From assembly GCA_963724435.1 (NCBI GenBank), contig CAVRUN010000021.1, positions 1 through 64,000 on the forward strand: 64,000 nucleotides of DNA. Reading direction: 5' to 3'. The DNA is from AP-15 sp963724435 (GTDB lineage: Bacteria; Pseudomonadota; Alphaproteobacteria; ATCC43930; CGMCC-115725). Shown in pieces: positions 34,451 through 44,086 of this stretch. Made by a program: the position numbers and the translations under genes. Position 1 is the stretch's first letter. Each line of letters opens with the position of its first letter. The notes beneath the pieces were generated by a model. The model made no database searches. It saw only the letters and a list, made by a program, of their open reading frames with translations, and had not been told where the DNA came from.

Positions 34451-35444
34451 TCAGGCTTTAACGTCAACGACGATGCGACCGCGCACCGCACCTTGCAGTA
34501 TCTTCGGCGCCAGCCCCGGCAAGGCCGCGAGCGGAACGATCTCGGTCATTTGGTCGAGGATGTCGAGCGGCAAATCGAGCGCCAGCCGCCGCCATGCCTC
34601 GACGCGCTCGTCGCGCGGGCACATGACCGAGTTCGATCCCCAGCAGGTTGACCCCGCGCAAGAGGAAGGGGATCACTGTCGCCGGCAAATCGCTGCCGCC
34701 GGCGAGCCCGCAAGCGGCAACACTCGCACGATATTTGAGCTGGGTGAGCACTGTCGCCAAGGTTGTCCCGCCGACCGCGTCGACGGCGCCGGCCCAGCGC
34801 TCGCGATCAAGCGGCCGAGCAGGCTTTGCGGCGAGTGCCGCCCGATCGATCAATTCTGCAGCCCCGAGCCCAGTCAGATAGTCGCGCAATTCGGGGCGGC
34901 CCGTTGAGGCGACAACGCGATAACCCAGCCGCGCCAGCAACGCTGTCGCAATACTGCCGACACCACCCGCGGCGCCGGTCACCAGGACATCGCCTCCGCT
35001 TGGGGTCACTGCGTGCCGCTCGAGCGCCATCACCGCCAGCATTGAGGTAAATCCGGCAGTGCCAATCGCCATCGCCTGCGCCGCGCTAAGCTCGCCGGGC
35101 CGCCGCACCAGCCACTCCGACTTGACGCGCGCCTTTTCGGCATAGCCGCCCCAATGCATCTCGCCGACCCGCCATCCTGTCAGGATTACCGGGTCGCCGG
35201 GGGCGAATTCGGCGGAAGCCGAGCGCTCGACCGTGCCGGCGAAATCGACGCCGGGAACATGCGGATAATCGCGCACCAGACGGCCAATCCCTTGCAGGAT
35301 CATTCCGTCCTTGTAATTCAAGGTCGAATATTCGATCGCAATTTCGACATCGCCTGGCGGCAATCGAGCCTCGTCCACCGCCTCGATGCCAGCGGCGACT
35401 TTTCCACCGTCTTCACGCAGCACCAAAGCCCGAAACGACGCCAT
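34451..35444 (-). pseudogene. acuI: AcuI/YhdH-type acrylyl-CoA reductase, one-base insertion
   Basis: NADPH-dependent medium-chain oxidoreductase of the AcuI/YhdH family, which reduces acryloyl-CoA to propionyl-CoA. The N-terminal 270 residues are normal, with YSTLNYKDGMILQGIGRLVR, VPGVDFAGTVE, LTGWRVGEMHWGGYAEKARV and the cofactor loop VLVTGAAGGVGSIATALLAR. After NLLGIE the frame departs. One extra base (an A on the coding strand, at 34632 or 34633) separates it from the correct continuation SVMCPRDERVEAWRRLALDL to LQGAVRGRIVVDVKA, ending at 34451. Removing the base gives 330 residues, the family standard. Sequencing error or recent lesion cannot be told apart here. Confidence 0.88.
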
Positions 35445-35545
35445 GATGCCTCTCTATCGCGAGATGATTTCGCCGCCGTTGACGGCGGCCCCATTTCTTA
35501 CCGTGTTGCCCGTGCAAACCTCATGCCCGCACCGCTGATTGGGCT

Positions 35546-36715
35546 TTAGCTGCGTAACGGTTCGAGAATGCTGACAAAATTCGCTACCGCGGCGCCACCC
35601 ATATTCATGATCCCGGCCAGTGCGGCCCCCGGCACCTGGATACCGCCCGCCCGTCCCGTCACCTGCATCGCTGCCAGGACGTGCATCGACACCCCGGTGG
35701 CGCCAATCGGGTGCCCTTTTGACTTGAGCCCCCCGGATGGGTTTATCGGCAGCTTTCCGTCTTTTTCGGTCCACCCCTCAAGGATCGCCCGCGCGCCCTC
35801 GCCCTTTGGCGTCAGGCCCATCGCCTCGTATTCGATCAGTTCGGCGATCGTGAAGCAGTCATGAGTCTCGACGAGGTCGAGGTCCTCGAGGGTGAGCCGC
35901 GCGTTCGCCAAGGCCCGCTGCCAAGCGAGTGCGGGTCCCTCGAACGCAATTACATCGCGCCGGCTCATCGGCAGGAAGTCGTTGACCTGCTCGGCGGCGC
36001 GGAAAATCACCGCTTTCTTAAGACTCAGCGCTGTCGCTGTATCGGCCAACACGACTGCCGCCGCGCCATCGGATACCAGCGAGCAGTCGGTGCGCTTTAA
36101 GGGCCCAGCGACGATCGGGTTCTTGTCCGAAACCGTGCGGCAGAATTCGTAGCCGAGATCCTTCTGCATCTGCGCCAGAGGATTGGCGACGCCGTTCTTG
36201 TGGTTTTTTGCGGCGATCCGCGCCAGCGCGTCGGATTGGTCGCCATAGCGCTGGAAATAGCTTTGCGCGATCTGGCCGAAAATGCCGGCAAAGCCGCCCT
36301 CGATCGCGTCCTCTTCCTTGCGGTAGCTGGCGCCCAACAGGATGTCACCAACCTGCACGCCGCTGACCTCAGTCATCTTTTCGACGCCGACGACGAGCGC
36401 CAAGCGGGCCTTGCCGGCAGCGATCGCGTTCAAACCCTGGTGGATTGCAGCCGAGCCGGTGGCGCAAGCGTCCTCGACCCGTGTCGCCGGTTTAAAGCGA
36501 AATCCTGGATCGGCCTGGAACACGAGGGAGGCGGGGAATTCCTGGCGGACAAAGCCGCCGTTCATTGTGCCCAAATAAACCGTGTCGATGTCGGCGGCGC
36601 TAACCCCGGCATCGGCAAGAGCGGCCTGCGCAACCTCCACGATCAAAGATTCGATGTCGCGGCCATCATGCTTGCCGAATTTGCTGTGCGCCCAGCCGAC
36701 GATGCACCCGCTCAT
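35546..36715 (-). CDS. SCP-x-like thiolase-family protein
   Basis: A 389-residue thiolase-fold enzyme. The nucleophile Cys lies in VEDACATGSAAIHQGL (about residue 89) and the catalytic His in NPSGGLKSKGHPIGATGVSM. The C-terminal Cys-Gly-Gly box of classic thiolases is replaced by AGIMNMGGAAVANFVSI, as in SCP2/SCP-x-type thiolases, so biosynthetic acetyl-CoA condensation is less likely than cleavage of a branched or unusual acyl-CoA. The ATG at 36715 is used; the open frame continues far upstream, antisense to pyrC, without any protein signal. It lies upstream of acuI on the same strand, which suggests a small acyl-CoA operon, and is divergent from pyrC. Confidence 0.88.
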   Translation of the reverse strand: MSGCIVGWAHSKFGKHDGRDIESLIVEVAQAALADAGVSAADIDTVYLGTMNGGFVRQEFPASLVFQADPGFRFKPATRVEDACATGSAAIHQGLNAIAAGKARLALVVGVEKMTEVSGVQVGDILLGASYRKEEDAIEGGFAGIFGQIAQSYFQRYGDQSDALARIAAKNHKNGVANPLAQMQKDLGYEFCRTVSDKNPIVAGPLKRTDCSLVSDGAAAVVLADTATALSLKKAVIFRAAEQVNDFLPMSRRDVIAFEGPALAWQRALANARLTLEDLDLVETHDCFTIAELIEYEAMGLTPKGEGARAILEGWTEKDGKLPINPSGGLKSKGHPIGATGVSMHVLAAMQVTGRAGGIQVPGAALAGIMNMGGAAVANFVSILEPLRS

Positions 36716-36844
36716 TTCCGCCCTCCACCACAACTGCGGCACCCTGCGCTTCTCGCGCTCTGCTTGAATATGGGTTCGCCCTCCGCTCTCGTCATTACCG
36801 CGAGAGGATGGTTCCGACTGATTGCTCGGGGTATTGTCCTGCCG

Positions 36845-37912
36845 ATGATGGCGCCACTCGGATCGATCACGTTGCGGCGACCGGACGACTGGCATGTCCA
36901 TTTGCGCGATGGCGAGATGCTGGCCCAGGTACTGCCGTACACCCCGCGGCAATTCGCCCGCGCCATCGTGATGCCAAACTTGGTCCCGCCGATCTGCACC
37001 GTCGCCGAAGCTCGCGCTTATCGCCAGCGCATTCTCGCGGCGCTGCACCCCCACCCTAACCCTCCCCCGCTCGCGGGGGAGGGCGTGAGAGGGCGCTTTG
37101 CGCCGCTGATGACGTGCTATTTGACCGACACGACCGATCCTGAAGAGGTCGCGCGCGGCTTCGCCGAACGGGACTTCGCCGCGGTCAAACTCTATCCGGC
37201 GCACGCGACGACCAACTCCGCCCTCGGCGTTACCGACATCGATCGGGTGCATCGGGTATTGGAGCGCATGGCGGAGATCGGGATGCCGCTTTTGGTCCAC
37301 GGTGAGGTCACCGACCCCGAAGTCGATGTCTTCGACCGTGAGGCGGTGTTTATCGAGCGGGTGCTTAACCCGCTGCGCCGCCGCCTGCCTGAACTCAAGA
37401 TCGTGTTCGAACACATCACCACCGAAGAGGCGGTGGATTATGTCTCCTCCGCCGAGACCAATCTGGCGGCGACGATCACCGCGCATCATCTGCAGATCAG
37501 CCGCAACGCATTGTTTGCCGGCGGCATCCGCCCGCATCTTTACTGCTTGCCGATCGCCAAGCGGGAAAAGCACCGGCAGGCATTGCGGCGCGCCGCGACA
37601 TCGGGCGACCGGCATTTTTTTCTCGGCACCGACAGCGCGCCGCACGCGCAGCAGGCGAAGGAAACCGCTTGCGGCTGCGCCGGCATCTTTACCGCGCACT
37701 GCGCTTTCGAACTCTATGCCGAGGTGTTCGAAGAGGAGGCGTCGCTCGACCGGCTCGAAGCCTTCGCTTCACTAAACGGTCCCGAATTTTACGGCTTGCC
37801 GCCCAATGAGGAGCGCGTGACCTTGTGTCGGCAGGCCTTTGCGATCCCCGAGCGGATCGGTGCGGGCGAGACCACCATAATCCCGTTTCGCGCCGGCGAA
37901 ATGCTGCGCTGA
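36845..37912 (+). CDS. pyrC: Dihydroorotase PyrC with repeat insertion
   Basis: A 355-residue zinc enzyme that closes carbamoyl-aspartate to dihydroorotate in pyrimidine synthesis. Signature residues: RPDDWHVHLRDGEML (HxH), ARAIVMPNLVPP, DFAAVKLYPAHATTNS (carbamylated Lys), VHGEVTDPEVDVFDREAVFI, FEHITTEEAVDYV and FFLGTDSAPHAQQAKE. It is the short, type II PyrC. After QRILAAL, about 17 extra residues (HPHPNPPPLAGEGVRGR) are encoded by a palindromic DNA repeat inserted in frame before FAPLMTCYLTD. Two adjacent ATGs (36845 and 36848) could start it. The gene appears otherwise intact. Confidence 0.92.
   Translation: MMAPLGSITLRRPDDWHVHLRDGEMLAQVLPYTPRQFARAIVMPNLVPPICTVAEARAYRQRILAALHPHPNPPPLAGEGVRGRFAPLMTCYLTDTTDPEEVARGFAERDFAAVKLYPAHATTNSALGVTDIDRVHRVLERMAEIGMPLLVHGEVTDPEVDVFDREAVFIERVLNPLRRRLPELKIVFEHITTEEAVDYVSSAETNLAATITAHHLQISRNALFAGGIRPHLYCLPIAKREKHRQALRRAATSGDRHFFLGTDSAPHAQQAKETACGCAGIFTAHCAFELYAEVFEEEASLDRLEAFASLNGPEFYGLPPNEERVTLCRQAFAIPERIGAGETTIIPFRAGEMLR
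37053..37093 (+). repeat. Palindromic repeat inside pyrC
   Basis: CCCTCCCCCGC (37060-37070) and GCGGGGGAGGG (37073-37083) form a perfect 11-base stem with a two-base TC spacer. Flanking CACCCTAA and GTGAGAGGG extend the unit. The sequence type (CACCCTAACCCTCCCCCGC and onward) is a dispersed intergenic palindrome of many proteobacteria. Here it is read as protein. Confidence 0.8.
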
Positions 37913-38004
37913 AGTCTAGCTTCAGCCACAGCACTTCCCCCCGACCGCTCCCCTGAAGCAGACCCCGATCGCAAATCGCGGTGAGCCGGATCTTCCGTTA
38001 CTGT

Positions 38005-38250
38005 TCAGTCCGATGTTCGTTGTTTCAATTTATTCCGGAGTAACAGCGCCGCTCTAACCAGCATAAAATCCATCGGCCCGGACACAAAACCTTCGTGGAT
38101 CAAGTCCCAGGCAAACCAAATCAACCACGCCACAAACAAGAATAATATCCCGAACAGATCGAGTAAGCCGCCAGAGGTTGGGCCGGCACCGCAAAAGGCC
38201 CCGACCGCCATCAAGACCGCTACTGCTGTGAAGAATATCCTGGCAACCAT
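38005..38250 (-). CDS. Small membrane protein (81 aa)
   Basis: An 81-residue protein with an N-terminal hydrophobic helix (VARIFFTAVAVLMAVGAFCG; possibly a signal anchor) and a second one (LLDLFGILFLFVAWLIWFAW), then a basic C-terminus (LVRAALLLRNKLKQRTSD). Two transmembrane helices are likely, with both ends in the cytoplasm. It is convergent with pyrC and on the same strand as the export gene upstream, 139 bases away. No family is recognised. Confidence 0.62.
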   Translation of the reverse strand: MVARIFFTAVAVLMAVGAFCGAGPTSGGLLDLFGILFLFVAWLIWFAWDLIHEGFVSGPMDFMLVRAALLLRNKLKQRTSD

Positions 38251-38389
38251 CGGATTTACCTGCGTCGTTGTCGCCGACCTCCGGAGCAGTCAGGAGACTC
38301 CGACCTAGTCGAAACCTACCAACTTCCTCGACGTAAAGTAAGCCTCGCTGACGATCAGCTCCTCTGCAGCACTCTCCCAATTCCTCGAG

Positions 38390-40303
38390 CTAGGAACCGT
38401 TCAGACGCAACAGGACCCCGGCGCCGACCGCAATCTGATAAAGGATCTGGGTCAGATCCTTGATAAACGGCAGCGCCCAATTATCGGGTTTGGGCAAGAC
38501 GATGATCCGGTCCCCGGCCAATATCGGGGGGCTGCTGCCAATCAGGCTGGCGCCGCTCGGCTGTGTAACCAATATCTCCGAGGTATTCGCGCGTTCGGTA
38601 AATCCACCCGCCGCACTGATATAATGAGCTAGCGGCGCCCCGCTCGCCCACACGACGGATTGCGGCACCCTAACTTCGCCGCTGATCAAGACCAGATCGG
38701 TGCGCGACGGCACCACGATTACATCACCATCTTCGAGGCGGACATTTGCCGGCTGACCATTCTCCTGCACGACAAGCCGCCCCTCGGGATGCACATTGGT
38801 CAGCTGCGCGGCAAACTGAAAGATAATCTGGGCCTCCTGCTGCCGCATCTGCGCCTGTTCGGCGGTGATCGTCGGTGAGGTGACAACAGTACTCTCCAGC
38901 CGCTGCATCAATTCCTGGATCGCTCTCTGTTGGGCTTGAGCGATGCTAACGCGCCGGATGTAAATCGAGGCGACATCCGAGAAATAGGGATCGACCGGGA
39001 GGTACGGCAAGACATCGAGAAGCCGTGCCTCGCGCGTCACGACTAATGTGGTGGGCCCGGCAATGCGGCCATCGACCGAAACCGTCATGACGCGGGTCGG
39101 CACATCCGGCGCAAAGGTCGCGATGTCGCCGTCGAGCAGCGGCGCTGCGCGGAATTGGCCCAATGTAAAGTAGAATGAGGCTGGTCTACCATTGCGCATC
39201 CCGACGAGGCTCACATGGTTTGCATCGGGAAGAGGCCGCGCCAAGTTGATCAGCTCGTCACCGTCGCGTGGCTGGGACAGCTCGTAACGATAGACGCCGC
39301 TGACATCGCCTTCGGCCGCAACAGTCGGCCCTTGCCGGCCGACCAGGATCGTATCGCGGTCGCGCAACTGAACGGTCGGTAACCGTCCCTGCAACAAAAA
39401 TGCGTAGAGATCGGCTGTCGCGAGCGTCTGCCGGTCGCGCAAAATGCGAATGTAGCGATAGCTACCCAGATTGGGGTCGATCCCACCGGCGGCCTGCAAA
39501 AAGGCAATGATGCTGGCACTCGGCGACAGCGCGTATTGACCAGGCGAGATCACGCCGCCGGTGACAAAGACGTTGACCGGAACCGTGCTCGCCAAGGTGA
39601 CGTAGACTTGAGAGTTCTTTTGATAGATCGCGGCGACGGCTGCGGAAACTGCCGCCTCTATATTGCCGGCGGTGATCCCTGCCACATGCACCGGCCCAAT
39701 TGTTGGGATGAACAGATCGCCTTTGCTGTCAACCGTCGCCTGCTGATCCAATGTTGTGGCGCCGTAAACGTGAAGCTGGACGACATCCCCCGGCACCATC
39801 AAATGATTGGGATCAAAAGGTGGAATTCCGTTGGGGGGCTGAACCGCTGTCGCCGGAATGACCGGCTGCGGTGCGCCGCCTGCCGCGCCCGCCGCTGTAC
39901 CCGCTGAAGCTCCCATCGCACCTGCATTACCCGCAGCAGCGATAGCGGCTTGGTTGCCGGCTACACCCGTTGTAGTCGCCGGTATCCCGGATGCAGCGGT
40001 CAACCCCGCAGTATTCGGGGCGACCCCGGACCTCGCGATTGTCGCCGAGCCTGGCATCACGCCAAAGCTGGTCAGCGGACCGGTCCGGAATAAATTGGCG
40101 CCGAACATCGGAGGCAAAGCGGCGCGGTTTGGCAGTCCGCGCGTATCGCTTCCACCGAGCGGCACTGGCGCTTGAGTGAGATTGCTCAACTGGGCATTGG
40201 CCGCGCCCGCCAGAACCACCAGAGCTCCGAGCGCGAATAGAATCGCCTTCACCCGGTCCCTCAATCTTTCGCCTCGAAAATCGAGCACCGATCGATTGAG
40301 CAT
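38390..40303 (-). CDS. Polysaccharide export outer-membrane protein (Wza-like)
   Basis: A 637-residue exported protein of the polysaccharide export family. The signal segment is about residues 17-38 (VKAILFALGALVVLAGAANA). A Pro/Ala-rich stretch (about 40-155) precedes the Poly_export domain (HLMVPGDVVQLHVYGATTLD, GDLFIPTIGPVHVAGITAGN). SLBB domains follow (VFVTGGVISPGQYALSPSAS, FLQAAGGIDP, VLISGEVRVPQSVVWASGAP), and a hydrophobic C-terminus (LYQIAVGAGVLLRLNGS). No lipobox is seen, unlike E. coli Wza. It would form an outer-membrane export channel for exo- or capsular polysaccharide. A lipoprotein gene precedes it by 23 bases, but no tyrosine kinase or glycosyltransferase is close. Confidence 0.85.
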   Translation of the reverse strand: MLNRSVLDFRGERLRDRVKAILFALGALVVLAGAANAQLSNLTQAPVPLGGSDTRGLPNRAALPPMFGANLFRTGPLTSFGVMPGSATIARSGVAPNTAGLTAASGIPATTTGVAGNQAAIAAAGNAGAMGASAGTAAGAAGGAPQPVIPATAVQPPNGIPPFDPNHLMVPGDVVQLHVYGATTLDQQATVDSKGDLFIPTIGPVHVAGITAGNIEAAVSAAVAAIYQKNSQVYVTLASTVPVNVFVTGGVISPGQYALSPSASIIAFLQAAGGIDPNLGSYRYIRILRDRQTLATADLYAFLLQGRLPTVQLRDRDTILVGRQGPTVAAEGDVSGVYRYELSQPRDGDELINLARPLPDANHVSLVGMRNGRPASFYFTLGQFRAAPLLDGDIATFAPDVPTRVMTVSVDGRIAGPTTLVVTREARLLDVLPYLPVDPYFSDVASIYIRRVSIAQAQQRAIQELMQRLESTVVTSPTITAEQAQMRQQEAQIIFQFAAQLTNVHPEGRLVVQENGQPANVRLEDGDVIVVPSRTDLVLISGEVRVPQSVVWASGAPLAHYISAAGGFTERANTSEILVTQPSGASLIGSSPPILAGDRIIVLPKPDNWALPFIKDLTQILYQIAVGAGVLLRLNGS

Positions 40304-40326
40304 GACGCCAAGGCGTCAGGATCGCG

Positions 40327-40737
40327 TCAGTAGCCGCTGATCACTACCGGCTTCATGGCGTACCACTGGCCGCCAATGCGGCAGAACGGGTAGCTTGTCG
40401 GAACAGGGTATCCCGTCGCCGGCGGGCCCGCGCGGCCAAGGCGGCAGGGAACACCGCGTCCCGACTGATACAATGATCCGATCACCAGCGAGTCCCCGAC
40501 GCCACCAACTGGCCGATAGTTAATTCGCGAGCCGTCAGGCGCGGTTTCCAGGCTCTGCGCGACTGCCGAATCAACCGGGCTGGCATCGGTCGTCGCGGGC
40601 GCAGGCACGCCCGTCGACACTGTTCCAAGGACCGCGGGTCCGGCGCACCCGGTGAGCGCAAGAGCGAGCGCCAAGCTCGGCGCCGCTGCACGCGATAAAC
40701 TCGGCGCCTTTACTAGAGGCACGAAACGGAATTTCAC
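40327..40737 (-). CDS. Lipoprotein upstream of export gene
   Basis: A 136-residue protein with a signal ending in a lipobox (ALALTGCAG; lipidated Cys at about residue 31). The mature part has SPVDSAVAQSLETAPDGSRI, a small GDSLVIGSLYQSGRGVPCRL region and a conserved-looking end (SYPFCRIGGQWYAMKPVVIS) with two cysteines that could form a disulfide. It lies just upstream of the Wza-like gene, probably in the same operon, and may assist that channel. No family recognised. Confidence 0.75.
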   Translation of the reverse strand: MKFRFVPLVKAPSLSRAAAPSLALALALTGCAGPAVLGTVSTGVPAPATTDASPVDSAVAQSLETAPDGSRINYRPVGGVGDSLVIGSLYQSGRGVPCRLGRAGPPATGYPVPTSYPFCRIGGQWYAMKPVVISGY

Positions 40738-40984
40738 TCGAGGGATCAGCTAGGAACGTTCACGGTGCCCGTGCGAATGTTGCAATTGAGAGCGGCATGT
40801 TTCCCCCGAATCCGTTTCCCCGATCCGGGATGTTTAATGGCATTGCGTAGAACGGCAAACAAATCCGTCATCCGGGCCTGACTTAGGACGTTCTCGGCGA
40901 GAGATGCACATTGCGGCTCCTCACGGCCTGATCAGCTGATTACTTAAAAAGGCGCGTTCTGCAAGAAGGGATTGGAGAAGCCGG

Positions 40985-43669
40985 GTGTCGGTTCGCAACC
41001 TCGAACGGCTCTTCAAGCCGGCCTCGGTAGCGCTGATCGGCGCTGCGTCACAGCCCGGTTCGGTGGCCTCGATCGTTGCCCGCAATCTCTGTCGGGCCCA
41101 GTTTAGCGGCGATGCAATGGTGGTCGACCCGCATAAGGGCGACGGCAAACTCGCTGTTTTCCCGGATATCGCGACCCTCCCACATGCCCCCGATCTCGCA
41201 CTAATTGCCACGGCGCCCGACACCGTGCCGTCACTGATCGGCGAACTGGGTGCGCGCGGCACCCGCGCCGCGATCGTGCTCGGCACGAGCTTCGCCGCGT
41301 TGGGCCGGCAAGGCCGCGAGCTGCAGCAAGCGATGCTCGATGCCGCAAAGCCATATCTGCTGCGAATCGTTGGCCCTGAATCGGTCGGCGTTGTGGTCCC
41401 GCCGCTTGGCCTCGACGCCAGTTTTTCGCATCTGGCGGCATCTTCTGGGAATATCGCCTTTGTCAGCCAGTCCGGTGCGATCGTGACCGCGATGCTCGAC
41501 TGGGCGGTGCCCCATGGCATCGGCTTTTCGCAAATCGTCTCGCTCGGCGAGACGGCCGATATCGATTTTAGCGACCTGCTCGACTATCTCGCGACAGACG
41601 CCGGAACGCGCGCGATCCTGCTCTATGTCGAGACGATCGAGAATGGCCGCAAGTTCATGTCGGCGGCCCGAGCGGCCGCACGAACCAAACCGGTATTAAT
41701 TCTGAAGGCGGGCCGTTCGTCCGCCCGAGAAGACGCAGCAAACACAGATTCCAGCCCTCTCTGCAATGCCGATTTAGTCTATGACGCCGCCTTTCGTCGT
41801 GCCGGGGTATTACGGGTCGCGACCATGGCCGAGCTGTTCGAGGCCGCTGAGACTTTGGCGTCGACGAGCGAGCAGATCGGCGACCGCTTGGCGATTCTGA
41901 CCAACAGCGGCGGGGCGGGATTGCTTGCGGCCGACGCGCTGAGTGCTGCTGGCGCTCGGCTGGCGGATTTGTCGGACAATACGATAGCCGCGTTGCGCTC
42001 GGTTTTGCCGCCAAGCTGGTGCTGTCAAAATCCGATCGATCTCGGCGCCGCCGCCTCTGGCAAGAACTATTCCGACGCGCTCGCTCAACTGATCGGTGAT
42101 CGCGAGATCGACGCGATCGCTGTGCTCAATTCTCCTACGGCATTGGTCGCCCCTGAGGAGTCTGCCCAGGCCGTGGTGGATGCGGTCAAGGCCGCGGCAC
42201 CCACGGCGCTTGCCGGAAAAAATCTCTTTGCCGCATGGCTCGGGGAGGAATCCGCGCAGATCGGCCGGAAACTTTTGGCGGAGGGCGGGATTGCCAGTTA
42301 CGAGACGCCGGATAGTGCGGTTGCGGCCTTCATGCACCGGGTTCGGTATCGTCAGAACCGTGCCCTACTGATGGAGACGCCACCGGCGCGCGCGGACCCG
42401 TTTGTCCCTGATATCGCTGCGGCGCGACAGGCAATCGCCGCGGCCATCGCGACCGGCGGCTCGTGGCTGGACCCGGATGCCGCCGCTGTCGTGCTTGGCG
42501 CCTACGGTATCCTGCTGACCGTGGGCCGGCATGCCGCCAACCCCGACCAGGCCGCCGCGATCGCCCGCGAACTCGGGTTTCCTGTCGTCTTGAAGATTTG
42601 GTCGCCAGATATCGTCGCTAAGAGCGACATCGGCGGCATCGCGCTCAATCTGGGCGATCCCGATCAACTGCGGCATGAGGCGGCGGCGATGCTCGAACGC
42701 GTCGCGGCCGCGCGTCCGAGGGCGCGGTTGAACGGCTTTCTTGTGCAACCGATGATCCGTCGCCCGGGAGCGATCGAGCTTCTCGCCGGGCTTGTCGAAG
42801 ACCCTGTGTTCGGCCCGTTGGTTGTCTTCGGACAGGGCGGCTTCAGCGGCGAGATCGCCGGTGACCGTTCGCTCGAACTACCGCCATTGAATGCGTTGCT
42901 CGCCCGGCGACTGATCGATCGCACGCGCACCTTGCGGCTATTAGCGGGCCGCCGCGGCAATCCGCCGGCCGATGCCGATGCGCTAGTCGCTCTGTTGATC
43001 CGCCTTGGTCAGCTTGCCGTCGACCTACCGGAGATCAAGGAACTCGAGCTTGATCCGGTGCTCGCCGATGCCGCGGGCGTGATCGCTCTTGACGCTCGGC
43101 TGCGCGTCGCGCCCACGACCGTCGCGACGGTGGCGAGGCTGGCGATCGCACCCTATCCGCAAGAGCTCATATCGGTTGAGACGTTGCGCGACGAGACTGT
43201 CATCGATCTGCGGCCGCTGCGTCCCGAGGATGAACCGCTGTTGCTTGATCTCGCCGCGCATATGAGCCCCGAAGACCTACGGCTGCGGTTCTTCACGCCG
43301 ATGCGTGGGCTGACCCATGCGGTCGCGGCGCGGCTCTCGCAGCTCGACTACGACCGGGAAATGGCGCTGATTGCGTTAGAAGGCCAAATGCCTCTGGGCG
43401 TCGTTCGCTATTTTGCCGACCCCGACCGCCAGAGCGCCGAATATGCGGTCGCGGTTCGCAGCGATCGGAAGGGGAGCGGGCTCGGCTACTTGTTGATGAA
43501 CCGGTTGATTGCGGTTGCCCGGCAACGCGGCATCGGTCAGTTGGTCGGGGACGTGCTGCGGGAGAACGAGCCGATGCTGCGTATGTGCCGCGAACTTGGG
43601 TTCACGATTGCCACTCAGCCCGCCGATCCCAGCGTAATGGTCGTAAAAAAGCGCCTCGGCGAGGGCTGA
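40985..43669 (+). CDS. ADP-forming acyl-CoA synthetase / GNAT acetyltransferase fusion
   Basis: An 894-residue bifunctional protein of the PatZ/Pka type. Residues 1-130: CoA-binding Rossmann domain (LERLFKPASVALIGAASQPG). Residues 140-460: succinyl-CoA-synthetase-like ligase domains (NIAFVSQSGAIVTAMLDWAV, ILTNSGGAGLLAADALSAAG). Residues about 480-710: ATP-grasp subdomain (ELGFPVVLKIWSPDIVAKSD, PLVVFGQGGFSGEIAGDRSL). Residues 730-894: GNAT acetyltransferase (VRSDRKGSGLGYLLMNRLIA, NEPMLRMCRELGFTIA). Such enzymes acetylate lysines of metabolic enzymes, notably acetyl-CoA synthetase. The start is a GTG at 40985. Full length and uninterrupted; no adjacent acs gene. Confidence 0.9.
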   Translation: MSVRNLERLFKPASVALIGAASQPGSVASIVARNLCRAQFSGDAMVVDPHKGDGKLAVFPDIATLPHAPDLALIATAPDTVPSLIGELGARGTRAAIVLGTSFAALGRQGRELQQAMLDAAKPYLLRIVGPESVGVVVPPLGLDASFSHLAASSGNIAFVSQSGAIVTAMLDWAVPHGIGFSQIVSLGETADIDFSDLLDYLATDAGTRAILLYVETIENGRKFMSAARAAARTKPVLILKAGRSSAREDAANTDSSPLCNADLVYDAAFRRAGVLRVATMAELFEAAETLASTSEQIGDRLAILTNSGGAGLLAADALSAAGARLADLSDNTIAALRSVLPPSWCCQNPIDLGAAASGKNYSDALAQLIGDREIDAIAVLNSPTALVAPEESAQAVVDAVKAAAPTALAGKNLFAAWLGEESAQIGRKLLAEGGIASYETPDSAVAAFMHRVRYRQNRALLMETPPARADPFVPDIAAARQAIAAAIATGGSWLDPDAAAVVLGAYGILLTVGRHAANPDQAAAIARELGFPVVLKIWSPDIVAKSDIGGIALNLGDPDQLRHEAAAMLERVAAARPRARLNGFLVQPMIRRPGAIELLAGLVEDPVFGPLVVFGQGGFSGEIAGDRSLELPPLNALLARRLIDRTRTLRLLAGRRGNPPADADALVALLIRLGQLAVDLPEIKELELDPVLADAAGVIALDARLRVAPTTVATVARLAIAPYPQELISVETLRDETVIDLRPLRPEDEPLLLDLAAHMSPEDLRLRFFTPMRGLTHAVAARLSQLDYDREMALIALEGQMPLGVVRYFADPDRQSAEYAVAVRSDRKGSGLGYLLMNRLIAVARQRGIGQLVGDVLRENEPMLRMCRELGFTIATQPADPSVMVVKKRLGEG

Positions 43670-43885
43670 CCCGCCACTGCGCACGTCACATCCGAAACCA
43701 AATCGATTGATCCAGATCAATTCGCGCCGAGACGCGACACCCCGATAATCGATCTCGCAAAAACGAGCATAAAGCCGGTGCCAGCAGCCACCTAGCGATG
43801 TCGAACGGGTGTCGAACGCAGCCTTCTCGCCCGGTGGGATCGGCAGCCCTCGCTTTGCGCTGGTTCGCTCGAACACTCGGGGTAA

Positions 43886-44086
43886 ATGCGCATGAACGAC
43901 CGCGGCCTGTTTAGGCGTCCCCAGTTTCTGCGATCAACGGCGCGCTCGCTGAAAGAAGCCTGCCAGGAAGTCGGACGGGACGAGGGCGGCCGGCGGTGCC
44001 GGGACTGCCCGGTCAGAGATTTATGCGAGGACGAGTTGCGCTGGCTGGTGAAGCCGTACCGGGAGCAATCAACCCGACTCCATTGA
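43886..44086 (+). CDS. Small Cys-rich protein (66 aa)
   Basis: A 66-residue basic protein starting MRMNDRGLFRRPQFLRSTAR. A compact cysteine motif CRDCPVRDLCEDE at about residues 38-50 (CxxC then C) could bind zinc or iron, though only three Cys are present. GGGG upstream of the ATG is a weak ribosome binding site. Coding bias seems genuine. It lies alone between the GNAT fusion and the convergent AllA-like gene. Function unknown. Confidence 0.5.
   Translation: MRMNDRGLFRRPQFLRSTARSLKEACQEVGRDEGGRRCRDCPVRDLCEDELRWLVKPYREQSTRLH

Noticed and set aside
36200..36844. Long upstream extension of the pyrC frame
   Set aside because: It is antisense to the thiolase gene, has no protein signal, and PyrC homology begins only at 36845.
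36716..37699. Upstream extension of the thiolase frame
   Set aside because: Antisense to pyrC; thiolase homology begins at 36715 with MSGCIVGWAHSKFG.
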